Assembly: GCA_039030395.1 (NCBI GenBank)
Contig: JBCCEF010000034.1
Coordinates: 1 to 32,124, forward strand
Length of the DNA stretch: 32,124 bases
Origin: Acidobacteriota bacterium
GTDB lineage: Bacteria > Acidobacteriota > Thermoanaerobaculia > Multivoradales > JBCCEF01
Direction of reading: 5' to 3'
In this document: positions 15,640 through 24,400 of the stretch, in pieces
Layout: each line of letters opens with the position of its first letter
Numbering within the stretch: position 1 is the first letter of the stretch
Translations under genes and position numbers: made by a program
The notes under the pieces: generated by a model
What the model was told of the DNA's origin: nothing
Seen by the model: the letters and a program-made list of their open reading frames with translations, nothing else
Databases searched by the model: none

Positions 15640-15664
15640 ATTATATTTGAATAGTTAAATATAA
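15640..15664 (-). promoter_or_regulatory. AT-rich palindrome with -10 box
   Basis: TTATATTT (15641-15648) and AAATATAA (15657-15664) are perfect inverted copies in an AT-rich island. On the minus strand the right spot for a -10 box, TATAAT, is at 15640-15645, giving a leader of about 44 bases for the secreted protein starting at 15589. The -35 region is weak. The palindrome overlaps the promoter and could bind a repressor. Confidence 0.45.
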
Positions 15665-15685
15665 CGATTGTACTCAAGTGGGGAG

Positions 15686-15704
15686 AGGGGGAAGTATTCC
15701 CCCT
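15686..15704 (-). terminator. Hairpin downstream of the sulfatase-family gene
   Basis: AGGGGGAA (15686-15693) and TTCCCCCT (15697-15704) form a perfect 8-bp stem with a three-base loop, about 30 bp after the stop of the sulfatase-family gene. No T run follows on the minus strand, so intrinsic termination is uncertain. Confidence 0.4.
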
Positions 15705-15735
15705 GGCCCGGGGCAGCCGAACGCGACTCGCCGGG

Positions 15736-17181
15736 CTACCGCAGGTACCCGAGGGAGCGCAGCTCGTCGAGAATGTCGTCGGAGGGGCGCAAGGTGCGAG
15801 CCGCTTCCCCGCCGCCGGCGTCGCGCTCCTGCTCCCAACGCAGCAAGAAGCGCCGCAGGCGGGGCTCTTCCGGCTGACCTCCGCCGGCGAGGTTCTCGGT
15901 TTCCAGGGGATCCGAGGCGAGGTCGTACATCTCCCATGAGTCACTCAGGAGGTCGTGGATGACCTTGAGATCCCCATCGATCACGGAGGTCTTGAAGGCG
16001 GTTTTCTGACCCACCCGGTCCGGCGCGATCACTCGATCGTCGAAGGAGACCTCGGCGACCACCGGACGGGGCGGCAGATCCTCCCGACGCTCGATCCAGG
16101 GAGCGAGCGAGCGCCCCTCGGCCGTCTCCGGGATCGGCTGGCCGACCAGATCCAAGATCGTCGGCATGACATCGAGCAGGGAGACCGGCGCATCGTAGCT
16201 GCCGGCGCCGACGCCCCCGGGCAGACGAAGGATCCAGGGAATCCAGAGCAGTTCGTCATAGAGGGTGCGGGTGTGGCCGATCCAGCCACGGCGCAGGATC
16301 TCTTCGCCGTGATCGGAAACCACCACGACCAGGGTTCGGGCGTCGAGCCCGCGCTCCGCCAGACCGTCCAAGAGATCGCCGACCGCCTGGTCCGTGTAGG
16401 CGACCTCCTCGCGATAGAGGCCGGTGAGAAAGGCGGCGTCTGCGGCGTCGAGTTCAGCGGCGTTATCGCGCAGGTCCCAGATGTACTGCGCCGGCTCCAA
16501 CGATCCCTGATAGTCGGAGGTTCGGTCGAAATCCGCGTGATGGTGGTAGACGTAGTGCGGGTCGAAGTAGTGCGCCAGCAGGAAGAAAGGAGTTTCCCGC
16601 TGCCGCTCTTCGGCATCGAGCCACTGGAGCGCTCGCACCGTGACTTCCGGCGAGGTAATCGCCCCGTGTCCACCGACCGGCGTCTCGTCGAGATGGTCGA
16701 GGCCCTGGTCGTGACCGAATTCAGCCCCGACGAGCTTGTGGCTGATCACCGCACCGGTTCGGTAGCCGCCCCTTGCAAGGGCTTCGGCCAGGGTCTCGTG
16801 CTCCTCGCCCAGAACATTGCCCAAACGCACGACTCCGTGGCTCGACGGCATCTGCGAGGTGAGGAGGGAGGAGACCGCCGGCTGAGTCCACGGGGCGGTG
16901 GAGAAGGCCCGCCGGAAGACCGTCGACTCTGCCGCCAAACGGTCGAGATGGGGCGTCGGCGAGTCTCCCTCAAAAGGCCCACGCTCGCCGGCGAAGGCTC
17001 CGACACTCTCCGCCCCCAGGGTATCCACGACGATCAGAAGTACGTTGAGTCGATCCGTCGGCGACTCGCCAACGCCGGGGGGCTGGCAACCGACAAGACA
17101 AATCAACGCCAGCCACAGCCACGGACTGCCGATGCCGGCTCGCCGGCGCATCTCTGTGACCAACCGCCCTGAGGGTGACAT
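15736..17181 (-). CDS. Sulfatase/alkaline-phosphatase superfamily lipoprotein
   Basis: A 481-residue protein. The start at 17181 has GGGAGG directly upstream. The signal peptide ends in a lipobox LVGC with C32 as the lipid-bearing residue. Metal ligands of the superfamily are visible: D53 in LLIVVDTLGAESV and D290-H291 in VVVSDHGEE, with H303 in GHTRTLYDE. The nucleophile position of classical sulfatases (CxPSR) reads W98-T99-Q-P-A, so Thr replaces the Cys that becomes formylglycine. A phosphodiesterase or phospho-group transferase is therefore more likely than a classical sulfatase. The C-terminus DELRSLGYLR is a common tail of this subgroup. It follows rplQ after the terminator. Confidence 0.85.
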   Translation of the reverse strand: MSPSGRLVTEMRRRAGIGSPWLWLALICLVGCQPPGVGESPTDRLNVLLIVVDTLGAESVGAFAGERGPFEGDSPTPHLDRLAAESTVFRRAFSTAPWTQPAVSSLLTSQMPSSHGVVRLGNVLGEEHETLAEALARGGYRTGAVISHKLVGAEFGHDQGLDHLDETPVGGHGAITSPEVTVRALQWLDAEERQRETPFFLLAHYFDPHYVYHHHADFDRTSDYQGSLEPAQYIWDLRDNAAELDAADAAFLTGLYREEVAYTDQAVGDLLDGLAERGLDARTLVVVVSDHGEEILRRGWIGHTRTLYDELLWIPWILRLPGGVGAGSYDAPVSLLDVMPTILDLVGQPIPETAEGRSLAPWIERREDLPPRPVVAEVSFDDRVIAPDRVGQKTAFKTSVIDGDLKVIHDLLSDSWEMYDLASDPLETENLAGGGQPEEPRLRRFLLRWEQERDAGGGEAARTLRPSDDILDELRSLGYLR

Positions 17182-17196
17182 CCGGCCTCCCAAAAC

Positions 17197-17228
17197 GAAA
17201 ACGGCGGACCCAAAGGTCCGCCGTTTTC
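17197..17228 (-). terminator. Terminator of the ribosomal-protein superoperon
   Basis: GAAAACGGCGGACC (17197-17210) and its perfect complement (17215-17228) form a 14-bp stem with a four-base loop. Its T side continues as TTTTCGTTTT on the minus strand. It lies 27 bp after the rplQ stop codon and is the strongest intrinsic terminator in the window. It also sits just before the ribosome site of the sulfatase-family gene, so that gene may depend on read-through. Confidence 0.85.
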
Positions 17229-17255
17229 TTCCAACAGATCGCGACAGCCGGCCGA

Positions 17256-17648
17256 TCAACTCTCCGCCGGCTCCCGCCCCGCCGCGATCTCGTCGTAATC
17301 GATGAACTCGAGCACCGCCATTTCGGCGTTGTCGCCCTGGCGCGGCCCCAGCTTGATGATGCGGGTATAGCCGCCGGGACGATCGGAAAAGCGCGGCGAA
17401 ATCTCCTCGAATACCTTCTTGATCATCGAGCGATCGTCGATCCAGGTGCGCATCCAGCGCCGCGCCGGCACCGTGTCCTGACGGCCCCGGGTGACCAGGC
17501 GCTCGGCGATGCTCCGCAGCTCCTTGGCTTTGGGCAGGGTGGTGATGATGCGCTCATGCTCCATGAACGAATGGAGCTGATTGCGGAACATGGCGCGCCG
17601 GTGGGCGGACGTCCGCCCCAGCTTGCGGTTCTTCATTCCATGACGCAT
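17256..17648 (-). CDS. rplQ: 50S ribosomal protein L17
   Basis: A 130-residue protein opening with MRHGMKNRKLGRTSAHRRAM, the typical L17 N-terminus, followed by the FRNQLHSFMEHERIITTLPKAKELR core. L17 lies near the exit side of the large subunit. The C-terminal acidic tail after FIDYD is a little longer than in E. coli. GGAGG precedes the ATG. It is the last gene of the superoperon, directly after rpoA, the standard order in bacteria. Confidence 0.97.
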   Translation of the reverse strand: MRHGMKNRKLGRTSAHRRAMFRNQLHSFMEHERIITTLPKAKELRSIAERLVTRGRQDTVPARRWMRTWIDDRSMIKKVFEEISPRFSDRPGGYTRIIKLGPRQGDNAEMAVLEFIDYDEIAAGREPAES

Positions 17649-17661
17649 AGGGGCTTACCTC

Positions 17662-18639
17662 CTAGGCTCCGGCCGGCACTTCCGGCACGTCCATCCCGAA
17701 GGTCAGACCGAGCCCGCCGAGGACACCCTGCACCTCCTCGAGGGACTTCTTGCCGAAGTTCTTGGTCTCGAGCATGTCCTTCTCGCTCCTCCGGACCAGA
17801 TCGCGCAGAGTGTGAATGTTGGCGTTCTTCAAGGAGTTGGCGGAGCGCACCGACAGCTCCAGCTCGTCGATGGCGCGGGCCAGCAGGGCGTCCATGCCGG
17901 CCAGCTCCTCATCCGGCGCCTCGGTAGCGGCGTTCTTGATGCTCTCCTCGGCATCGATGAAAATCCCGAGGTGATCCTTCAGCAGCATCGCCGAGCGGGA
18001 AACGGCCTCTTCCGGCGACACCGTGCCGTTCGTGGTGACCTCGAGGATCAGGCGCTCGTAGTCGGTGGTCTGGCCCAGGCGGGCGGCCTCGACGCGATAG
18101 TTCACGCGACGCACCGGACTGTGGGCGGAATCGAGCGGAATCCAACCGATGCCCAGGCCTTCATCGAAGTTGCGGTCGGCGCTGATGTAGCCGCGACCGG
18201 ACCGCACCATGAGCTGAATTTTGAGGGTGCCTTCCTCATTGAGGGTGGCGATGTGGACGTCGCCGTCCATCACCTCGACGGACGGATCGCCCTCCAGCAG
18301 CTTGGCCGTTACGGCGCCCATTTCGCTGGTTTCGAGGGTCAAGATCTTCTCTTCGTCGGTGTGCAGGCGAATGGGCACCTGCTTCAGGTTGAGGATGATG
18401 TCCGTCACGTCCTCCACCACGCCGGGAATCGAAGAAAACTCGTGCAGAACGCCCTCGATGTGGACGGCGGTGACCGCCGCTCCCTCGATGGACGACAGCA
18501 GACAGCGACGCATGGCGTTGCCGATGGTCGTTCCAAAACCCCGCTCGAAGGGCTGGGCGATGAACCGCCCATAGGTCGGCGTCAGCGTGTCGCGATCCGC
18601 CGTAATGCGCTTGGGGCGCTGAAATCCTTTCCAAAGCAT
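17662..18639 (-). CDS. rpoA: RNA polymerase alpha subunit
   Basis: A 325-residue protein. The N-terminal assembly domain (about 1-230) contains PFERGFGTTIGNAMRRCLLSS, and the C-terminal domain (about 250-315) contains the helix-hairpin-helix LSVRSANSLKNANI and KNFGKKSLEE, which contact UP elements and activators. The start at 18639 has AAGGAG six bases upstream; the frame is open further upstream but those codons do not resemble alpha. It sits between rpsD and rplQ, as in E. coli. Confidence 0.97.
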   Translation of the reverse strand: MLWKGFQRPKRITADRDTLTPTYGRFIAQPFERGFGTTIGNAMRRCLLSSIEGAAVTAVHIEGVLHEFSSIPGVVEDVTDIILNLKQVPIRLHTDEEKILTLETSEMGAVTAKLLEGDPSVEVMDGDVHIATLNEEGTLKIQLMVRSGRGYISADRNFDEGLGIGWIPLDSAHSPVRRVNYRVEAARLGQTTDYERLILEVTTNGTVSPEEAVSRSAMLLKDHLGIFIDAEESIKNAATEAPDEELAGMDALLARAIDELELSVRSANSLKNANIHTLRDLVRRSEKDMLETKNFGKKSLEEVQGVLGGLGLTFGMDVPEVPAGA

Positions 18640-18680
18640 GACTGCTCCTTGTCCCGTTGATCTGCTGCTCAGACCGACGA

Positions 18681-19310
18681 TTAGCGGCTGTACAGCTCCA
18701 CGATCAGCTGCTCCTGAATCGGCAGCTTGATGTCTTCGCGCGTAGGCTGGCGCAGAACTTTTCCAGTGAAATCCTCGGCGTCGAGTTCCAACCACTCGGG
18801 CACGCCACGGCCGCGCGCCGTTTCTACGCTGGCTCGAATGAGGTCGTTCTTGCGGCTCGCTTCCTTCACCACGATCCCCTGGTCCGGGCGAACCTGGAAG
18901 GAAGGGATGGTCACCTTCTGGCCGTCCACGGAGACGTGGCCATGGCGCACGAGCTGCCGCGCCTGGGCGCGGGAGGCCGCAAAGCCGAGGCTGTACACGG
19001 CGTTGTCCAGGCGGCGTTCGAGGAGCGCCAGCAGATTTTCACCGGTGATTCCCTGCAAGCGATCGGCCTCTTTGAAGTAGCCACGGAACTGGCTCTCCAA
19101 AATGCCGTAGATGCGCTTCACCTTCTGCTTCTCCCGCAACTGTAGGCCATAGCCCAGGGTACGGCGAGCCCGACGCCCACCGTGCTGCCCGGGCGGATAG
19201 CCCCGGCGCTCGATGGCGCACTTGTCTTTGAAACAACGATCGCCCTTCAAGAAGAGCTTCATTTTCTCGCGGCGGCAAAGCCGGCAAACAGATCCCGTGC
19301 AACGTGCCAC
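18681..19310 (-). CDS. rpsD: 30S ribosomal protein S4, zinc-binding type
   Basis: A 209-residue protein that nucleates small-subunit assembly on 16S rRNA. The N-terminus keeps the C+ zinc set C9, C12, C26 and C31, plus an extra C4 where Tyr is usual. The S4 RNA-binding domain follows ([34 protein letters not shown], about 97-130). The start is GTG with AGGAG upstream. It is preceded by an unusually long structured spacer, which suggests separate control; S4 is the translational repressor of the alpha operon in E. coli. Confidence 0.97.
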   Translation of the reverse strand: MARCTGSVCRLCRREKMKLFLKGDRCFKDKCAIERRGYPPGQHGGRRARRTLGYGLQLREKQKVKRIYGILESQFRGYFKEADRLQGITGENLLALLERRLDNAVYSLGFAASRAQARQLVRHGHVSVDGQKVTIPSFQVRPDQGIVVKEASRKNDLIRASVETARGRGVPEWLELDAEDFTGKVLRQPTREDIKLPIQEQLIVELYSR

Positions 19311-19573
19311 TGGTGTTCTCCTTCGAACGTTATCTCCCCGAGGCTACGGAGAATTCATCTTGGAACAACGCGAGCCAGCGATCTGCTGAAACCGCTTCGC
19401 GGATTTCTTCGGCAGTCCTGCTAGCTATTTCTCTTGAGGGGGCTAGGAGCCCCCTCGCCCGAAAAACACTGCGGGCTCGCCCCGTCCACGGCACCTTCGC
19501 TGCCGCCTCGCCCTTCGGGCTCGGTCGCAGAGTGCAAACGAGTCTTTGCCACCCTGCAAAGGTCGGGAAAAAA
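19311..19573 (-). promoter_or_regulatory. Structured 263-bp spacer upstream of rpsD
   Basis: Other gaps in the superoperon are below about 70 bp. This one has no gene but many hairpins: 19544-19561 (CTTTGC/GCAAAG), 19510-19520 (GCCC/GGGC), 19489-19505 (CGGCA/TGCCG), 19436-19456 (GAGGGGGCT/AGCCCCCTC, 9 bp perfect) and about 19390-19405. CGCAGAGTG (19526-19534) can pair with CACTGCG (19467-19473), enclosing the second and third hairpins, so a branched RNA is possible. CGAAG occurs five times on the transcribed strand, several in hairpin loops. S4 autoregulation is a natural guess; an inserted repeat is the alternative. Confidence 0.5.
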
Positions 19574-19978
19574 TCAGACTCTCCGACGCTTGGGCGGCCG
19601 GCAGCCGTTGTGCGGAATCGGCGTGACGTCCTTGATCGACTTGACGTCGAGCCCCGCCGACTGCAGAGCCCGCACCGCGCCTTCCCGGCCGCCGCCGGGT
19701 CCCTTGACCATCACGTCGACGGTCCGCACGCCCTGATCCTTGGCCTGATGGCCGGCGTTCTGGGCGGCCATCTGGGCGGCGAAGGGAGTCCCCTTGCGAG
19801 AACCCTTGAAGCCCATCTTGCCGGCCGACGACCAGGTGAGGACATTGCCCTCCGGATCGCTGATCGAGACGATCGTGTTGTTGAAGGTCGCCTGGATGTG
19901 GGCGACGCCGTGAGGCACCGAGCGCTTTTCCTTGCGCTTGCTGCTCTTGCGATCTTTCTTTGCTCCCGCTTTGGCCAT
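19574..19978 (-). CDS. rpsK: 30S ribosomal protein S11
   Basis: A 134-residue protein of the platform of the small subunit. The core [30 protein letters not shown] and the tail [15 protein letters not shown] are typical S11. The N-terminal 20 residues are lysine-rich and serve rRNA contact. Gene order rpsM-rpsK is normal. A T run follows the stop directly, at the edge of the structured spacer. Confidence 0.97.
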   Translation of the reverse strand: MAKAGAKKDRKSSKRKEKRSVPHGVAHIQATFNNTIVSISDPEGNVLTWSSAGKMGFKGSRKGTPFAAQMAAQNAGHQAKDQGVRTVDVMVKGPGGGREGAVRALQSAGLDVKSIKDVTPIPHNGCRPPKRRRV

Positions 19979-19995
19979 AGTTTCTTACCTCGTCC

Positions 19996-20376
19996 CTACT
20001 TCTTGACCTTCTTCTTGCCCGCGACCGCGCCGCGCCGCGGTCCCTTGCGGGTGCGAGCGTTGGTGCTGGTCCGCTGCCCACGGACGGGCAGACCCTTGCG
20101 GTGACGGACGCCGCGGTAGCAGCCGATCTCCATCAAGCGCTTGACGTGCTGGCTGACGATTTTGCGCAGGTCACCCTCGACCCGCCCTTCTTCCGTCACC
20201 ACGTCGCGAATGCGCCGCGCTTCGTCTTCGGTGAGGTCCCGAACCTTGGTGGCTTCGTCGACCTTCGCCTTTTCGAGAATCTTCAGCGACCGGGTCCGAC
20301 CGATGCCGTAGATGTACGTCAATCCGACCCAGACCTGTTTGTTCTGGGGCAGATCCACCCCTGCAATACGTGCCAT
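19996..20376 (-). CDS. rpsM: 30S ribosomal protein S13
   Basis: A 126-residue protein of the small-subunit head that contacts the P-site tRNA and forms bridges to the large subunit. [29 protein letters not shown] and the [25 protein letters not shown] tail are diagnostic. The C-terminus ends in a Lys-rich extension. It follows rpmJ after 9 bp. Confidence 0.97.
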   Translation of the reverse strand: MARIAGVDLPQNKQVWVGLTYIYGIGRTRSLKILEKAKVDEATKVRDLTEDEARRIRDVVTEEGRVEGDLRKIVSQHVKRLMEIGCYRGVRHRKGLPVRGQRTSTNARTRKGPRRGAVAGKKKVKK

Positions 20377-20385
20377 GGCTTTCCT

Positions 20386-20499
20386 CTACCCCTGACGCTG
20401 TTTGTGTTTCGGGTTTTCGCAGATCACCCGCACGACGCCCTTACGGCGGACGACGGTGCACTTCGGGCACATGGGTTTGACGGACGCTCGTACCTTCAT
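20386..20499 (-). CDS. rpmJ: 50S ribosomal protein L36, zinc-binding type
   Basis: A 37-residue protein, the smallest ribosomal protein. It starts with [10 protein letters not shown] and carries a complete zinc ribbon C11, C14, C27 and H32, so it is the C+ form. A GGTGGAAC stretch upstream of the ATG acts as ribosome site. It lies between infA and rpsM, the usual place in Gram-positive-like operon order. Confidence 0.96.
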   Translation of the reverse strand: MKVRASVKPMCPKCTVVRRKGVVRVICENPKHKQRQG

Positions 20500-20521
20500 G
20501 GTTCCACCTCGTGGGTTCCGT

Positions 20522-20743
20522 CTACTTCAAGCGGTAGACGATCCGACCGCGATTAAGGTCGTAGGGAGACAGCTCTACCAACACCTTGTCCCCCGGCAAA
20601 ATCCGGATGAAGTGCTTGCGCATCTTTCCGGAGATGTGCGCCAACACCTGGTGGCCGTTCTCGAGTTCCACCTTGAACATGGTGTTCGGCAGGGGCTCGA
20701 CGACGGTCGCTTCGACCTCGATCGCTTCTTCTTTTTTCGACAA
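20522..20743 (-). CDS. infA: Translation initiation factor IF-1, TTG start
   Basis: A 73-residue OB-fold protein binding the 30S A site during initiation. Signature parts are [47 protein letters not shown] and [15 protein letters not shown]. No ATG fits the usual N-terminus; the TTG at 20743 gives MSKKEEA, matches family length and has CGAGG upstream. An ATG at 20779 would add 12 foreign residues. The rare start may keep IF-1 low. Confidence 0.93.
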   Translation of the reverse strand: MSKKEEAIEVEATVVEPLPNTMFKVELENGHQVLAHISGKMRKHFIRILPGDKVLVELSPYDLNRGRIVYRLK

Positions 20744-20803
20744 ACTAATCCTCGTCCACTCTCGTCCCGGCCGGTCCATCCCGCCGGGTGGTCGACGACC
20801 GGC

Positions 20804-21355
20804 TCACCGGCCGATCGCCTCCAGGATGCTCGCAAACACCTGGTCGATGGAGCGATCCCCGTCGACCGTTCGGAGAAGCGAACGCCCGCCGTAGTAACCG
20901 ACCAGCGGCGCCGTCAATTCCCCGTAGACCTTCAATCGTTCTTCCATCACCTCGGCGCTGTCGTCTTTGCGGCCCCGCGCCAAGGCCCGCTCGATCAGGA
21001 TCTCCTTCGGGACGACGATCTGTACCGCCGCGTCCAGTTCCCGATCGGCGTCCGCCAGCAACCCCTCCAGGGTCTCCACCTGGGGCAGAGTACGCGGATA
21101 GCCGTCGAGCAAGAATCCCTTCGCCGCATCCACCTTGGCGAGGCGCTCGCGCACCACCGCCGCCATCGTCTCATCGTCCACCAGCCGGCCAGACTGCATG
21201 ATGCTGTCTACCCGCCGGCCCAGCTCGCTGCCCTCGGCCACTGCCTCACGCAGCATGTCGCCGGTCGAGATCGCCGGGATCCCCAGGTGCTCCGCCAACT
21301 GCGCGGCCTGGGTGCCCTTGCCGGAATTCGGCGGGCCGAGGAGAACGAGGCGCAT
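20804..21355 (-). CDS. adk: Adenylate kinase, short-lid form
   Basis: A 183-residue enzyme that interconverts ATP plus AMP and two ADP. The P-loop reads GPPNSGKGT (7-15), with Asn where Gly is usual. TGDMLR (31-36) and DGYPRT (84-89) bind AMP. The LID region after RALARGRKDD is very short compared with the 214-residue bacterial form and lacks zinc cysteines, so this is the short type. It follows secY after four bases. The map gene that often follows adk is absent; infA comes next. Confidence 0.93.
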   Translation of the reverse strand: MRLVLLGPPNSGKGTQAAQLAEHLGIPAISTGDMLREAVAEGSELGRRVDSIMQSGRLVDDETMAAVVRERLAKVDAAKGFLLDGYPRTLPQVETLEGLLADADRELDAAVQIVVPKEILIERALARGRKDDSAEVMEERLKVYGELTAPLVGYYGGRSLLRTVDGDRSIDQVFASILEAIGR

Positions 21356-21359
21356 GATT

Positions 21360-22742
21360 CTACCGTCGGCCCCGCACGCGGCCCTTCTTCATGAAGCCCT
21401 CGTAGTTGCGCATCACGAGCTGACTTTCGATCTGCTGCACCGTGTCCATCGCCACACCGACGACGATCAGGAGCGACGTACCGCCGAAGTAAAACTGAAT
21501 GCCCAGGCCATCGGTGAACCAAGTCGGCGCGTAGGAATCGAGCGTCGCGCCGATCCACGGAAGCCCCGCCACTTTGAAGCCGTTCAACAGGAAGTCCGGC
21601 AGTACCGACACCACCGCCAGGTAGAGCGAGCCCACCAGGGTGATGCGGGTCAAAATGCGGTCGATGTACTCGGCCGTCCGTTTGCCCGGCCGGATGCCCG
21701 GGATGAAGCCGCCGTACTTGCGCATGTTGTCGGCCAGATCCGCCGGGTTGAAGATGATCGACACGTAGAAGTAGCAGAAGAAGATGATTGTCGCAACGTA
21801 CAGCAAGTAGTACAGCGGCTGCCCCCAGGAGATGGCGTTGGCGATCTGCTGGATCCACTCCTGCTCCTGGAAGAACTGGCCGATGGTCTGCGGCACCATC
21901 ACCACCGAACTGGCAAAGATCACCGGAATCACGCCGCCGGTGTTCACCCGCAGCGGCAGGTAGGTGCTCTGACCACCGTACACACGGCGGCCCACCACCC
22001 GCTTGGCGTACTGCACGGGGATGCGTCTTTGAGCCTTTTCCATGTAGACGATAAAGGCCACCACCGCCAGCATGAAAATCACCAGGATGACCATGCCGAT
22101 GGCGTTCAGGCTACCGTTTTGCACCGCCTGGAAGGTCTGAATGATAGCCGGAATCAGTCCCACCACGATGCCGGCGAAGATGATCAAAGAGATGCCGTTG
22201 CCGATACCTCGTTCACTGATCTGCTCACCGAGCCACATCACCACCGCACAGCCGGTCGTCAGGGTGATGATGGTCATCAACCGGAAACCCCAACCGGGCG
22301 ACTCCACTAGGCGAGCGCCCGAAGGCAGCGTGGTGGACTCTAGGAACAACGAGATACCGGTCGACTGGACGATCGAGATCAGCACCGTGCCGTAGCGGGT
22401 GTACTGGGTGATCTTTCGCCGCCCGAGGTCGCCTTCCTTGGAGAGTTTCTCCAGATACGGCCAGACCACCGTCAAGAGCTGCAGGATGATGGAGGCCGTA
22501 ATGTACGGCATGATCCCCAAGGAGAAAATCGCCATCTGGCTCAGACTGCCACCGGTGAAGGTGTTGACGAAGCCGAAGATCGTTCCCTGGTTCTGCTCCA
22601 TGAACTCCAGCAACGCACCGGAGTTCACCCCGGGCGTGGGGATGAAGCAGCCGACGCGATACACCGCCAGCATGCCCAGCATGAAGAGGATCCGATTCCT
22701 CAGATCCTCGATCTTGAAAATATTGCGGAAGCTCTCGATCAC
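21360..22742 (-). CDS. secY: Preprotein translocase subunit SecY
   Basis: A 460-residue inner-membrane protein with about ten membrane segments, the channel of the Sec pathway. It opens with the typical [19 protein letters not shown] and has the long hydrophobic stretches and the [19 protein letters not shown] region of the family; cytoplasmic loop [13 protein letters not shown] contacts SecA and the ribosome. The start is GTG, overlapping the rplO stop (GTGA), with GAGGAG upstream. Confidence 0.97.
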   Translation of the reverse strand: MIESFRNIFKIEDLRNRILFMLGMLAVYRVGCFIPTPGVNSGALLEFMEQNQGTIFGFVNTFTGGSLSQMAIFSLGIMPYITASIILQLLTVVWPYLEKLSKEGDLGRRKITQYTRYGTVLISIVQSTGISLFLESTTLPSGARLVESPGWGFRLMTIITLTTGCAVVMWLGEQISERGIGNGISLIIFAGIVVGLIPAIIQTFQAVQNGSLNAIGMVILVIFMLAVVAFIVYMEKAQRRIPVQYAKRVVGRRVYGGQSTYLPLRVNTGGVIPVIFASSVVMVPQTIGQFFQEQEWIQQIANAISWGQPLYYLLYVATIIFFCYFYVSIIFNPADLADNMRKYGGFIPGIRPGKRTAEYIDRILTRITLVGSLYLAVVSVLPDFLLNGFKVAGLPWIGATLDSYAPTWFTDGLGIQFYFGGTSLLIVVGVAMDTVQQIESQLVMRNYEGFMKKGRVRGRR

Positions 22743-23176
22743 GAGCCCGGCTCCTCACAGCTACCGCCGGCCGCTTCGATCTTCTCGCGGGCGCTCTTGC
22801 TGAATTTGTGGGCGGTCACCTTCAAAGCCTTGCCGACCTCCCCATCGCCCAAGATCTTGACCGGGCGATTCTTGCGCGCCAGGCCTGCGGCGACCAGCGA
22901 CTCCGGCGTCACGTCGCCCTGGAAATCCGCCAGGGACGACAGGTTCACCACCGAGTACTCGACCCGGAAGATATTGGTAAACCCGCGCTTCGGAACGCGC
23001 CGGACGAGCGGCATCTGGCCGCCCTCGAAACCGAGACGACGGGAGAATCCACTGCGGGAACGCTGTCCCTTGTGGCCCTTGCCGGCGGTTTTGCCGAGCC
23101 CCGAACCAGGCCCCCGGCCGATGCGCTTCTTGTTCTTCTTGGACCCCTTCGCCGGGGACAGATCGTGCAGATTCAT
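22739..23176 (-). CDS. rplO: 50S ribosomal protein L15
   Basis: A 145-residue protein. [38 protein letters not shown] is the classical basic extended N-terminus that threads into 23S rRNA; the globular part ends with [15 protein letters not shown]. The ATG overlaps the rpmD stop and the stop overlaps the secY start, so the three genes are translationally linked. Confidence 0.97.
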   Translation of the reverse strand: MNLHDLSPAKGSKKNKKRIGRGPGSGLGKTAGKGHKGQRSRSGFSRRLGFEGGQMPLVRRVPKRGFTNIFRVEYSVVNLSSLADFQGDVTPESLVAAGLARKNRPVKILGDGEVGKALKVTAHKFSKSAREKIEAAGGSCEEPGS

Positions 23177-23370
23177 GATGCTTCCTCGACCACTTCAACC
23201 ATGTAGGAGATTTTCGCCACCATGCCCCGCACCGCCGGGGTATCGACGCGCTCGACCACGTGATGGGGGTGCCGCAGCCCGAGGCTCTTCAATACCTCGC
23301 GGTGGGGACGCTTGGTCCCGATCGCGCTACGCACCTGACGGATCTTGATCCGCTTTTCGTTGCTCGCCAT
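23173..23370 (-). CDS. rpmD: 50S ribosomal protein L30
   Basis: A 65-residue protein. [42 protein letters not shown] is a standard L30 core. It lies between rpsE and rplO, overlapping the latter by four bases (ATGA). Confidence 0.96.
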   Translation of the reverse strand: MASNEKRIKIRQVRSAIGTKRPHREVLKSLGLRHPHHVVERVDTPAVRGMVAKISYMVEVVEEAS

Positions 23371-23412
23371 CTCTCAACTCCCGTCCTAGAACTTTCGCGT
23401 CCGCAAAGGGCC

Positions 23413-23976
23413 TCAGGCCACGCTCGCTTCATGATCGTCGCTCGCGGCCTTCTTCTCCGTCGACTCTTTCCCACCGGCGGCCGCTTTCTGCCGCTTCGGC
23501 AGCCGGCGCAGGCGGCGTACCTGGGACTCGGTACGCAGCGAGAGCAGGCCGGCAAAGGTCGCCTTGATGACGTTGTGCGGGTTGGTGGTGCCCAGAGACT
23601 TGGTGAGAATGTCCTGAATTCCCGCCGTCTCGAGGACGGCGCGCACCGGACCACCGGCGATCACCCCGGTACCTTCCGAGGCGGGCTTCAGCAGCACCCG
23701 GCCGGCGCCGAAGACTCCCAGCACCTCGTGGGGAATCGTCGAGCCCTTCATCGGCACGCGGATCATGTTGCGCTTCGCGACGTCGATGCCCTTGCGGATC
23801 GCCGAAGGAACTTCCTTCGCCTTGCCGGAGCCATAGCCGACCCGGCCGTTGCCGTCACCGATCACCACCAGCGCCGAAAAGGAGAAGTTCTTCCCTCCCT
23901 TCACCACCTTGGTGACACGGTTGATGTGTACTACCTGCTCGAAAAACTCGCTGTCGCGCTCAAAGTTCCTGGCCAC
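23413..23976 (-). CDS. rpsE: 30S ribosomal protein S5
   Basis: A 187-residue protein involved in decoding accuracy and mRNA unwinding. The dsRNA-binding domain [34 protein letters not shown] and the second domain with [13 protein letters not shown] are intact. The C-terminal 30 residues are a charged Lys/Glu/Asp extension beyond the normal end. The start is GTG with AAGGAG upstream. Confidence 0.97.
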   Translation of the reverse strand: MARNFERDSEFFEQVVHINRVTKVVKGGKNFSFSALVVIGDGNGRVGYGSGKAKEVPSAIRKGIDVAKRNMIRVPMKGSTIPHEVLGVFGAGRVLLKPASEGTGVIAGGPVRAVLETAGIQDILTKSLGTTNPHNVIKATFAGLLSLRTESQVRRLRRLPKRQKAAAGGKESTEKKAASDDHEASVA

Positions 23977-23986
23977 GTTGTTCTCC

Positions 23987-24373
23987 TTAGAACTTCAGTC
24001 CTTTTTCGCGCGCCGCGTCGGCGACCGCCTGGATCTTGCCGTGATAGATGAAGCCGCCACGGTCGAAGACCACGGTCTCGACTCCCTGGGCCTTGGCTCG
24101 CTCGGCGATGGTGGTACCCACCGCGGTGGCCGCCGCCTTGTTGCCGCTGGCGCCTTCGAACAGCCCGCGGACATCGGCGTCGAGGGTGCTGGCAGAGGCC
24201 AGGGTGCGGCCGGCCGTATCGTCGATCACCTGCGCATAGATGTGCCGCAGGCTCTTGAACACGGCGAGCCGGGGCCGCTCGGTGGTGCCGTTCACCCGAT
24301 TGCGCAGCCGCTGATGCGAGCGGTTGCGGCGGTGCCGCTTGAGCTTGTTTCGCTTCGCCTGATAGTCGCTCAT
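23987..24373 (-). CDS. rplR: 50S ribosomal protein L18
   Basis: A 128-residue protein that binds 5S rRNA. The basic N-terminus ([19 protein letters not shown]) and [23 protein letters not shown] are diagnostic, and it ends with [14 protein letters not shown] and ATG stand side by side at 24376 and 24373; the ATG is better spaced from GGAG and is preferred. Confidence 0.96.
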   Translation of the reverse strand: MSDYQAKRNKLKRHRRNRSHQRLRNRVNGTTERPRLAVFKSLRHIYAQVIDDTAGRTLASASTLDADVRGLFEGASGNKAAATAVGTTIAERAKAQGVETVVFDRGGFIYHGKIQAVADAAREKGLKF

Positions 24374-24400
24374 CACACTCTCCTCGAACCGGACGCGCTG

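Noticed and set aside
15955-17172. Long plus-strand open frame opposite the sulfatase-family gene
   Set aside because: It is a mirror of codon bias on the opposite strand; its translation has no domain, and the minus-strand gene has clear motifs, a lipobox and a ribosome site.
17182-17259. Longer sulfatase-family protein starting at 17259
   Set aside because: It would run through the perfect terminator hairpin into rplQ, and the ATG at 17181 has GGGAGG directly before it.
17812-18660. A 282-codon plus-strand open frame opposite rpoA
   Set aside because: Antisense to a certain rpoA, with low-complexity His/Arg/Gly-rich translation and no ribosome site.
20744-20779. ATG start of infA 12 codons further upstream
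   Set aside because: The added residues do not resemble IF-1, and the TTG at 20743 matches family length and has a ribosome site.
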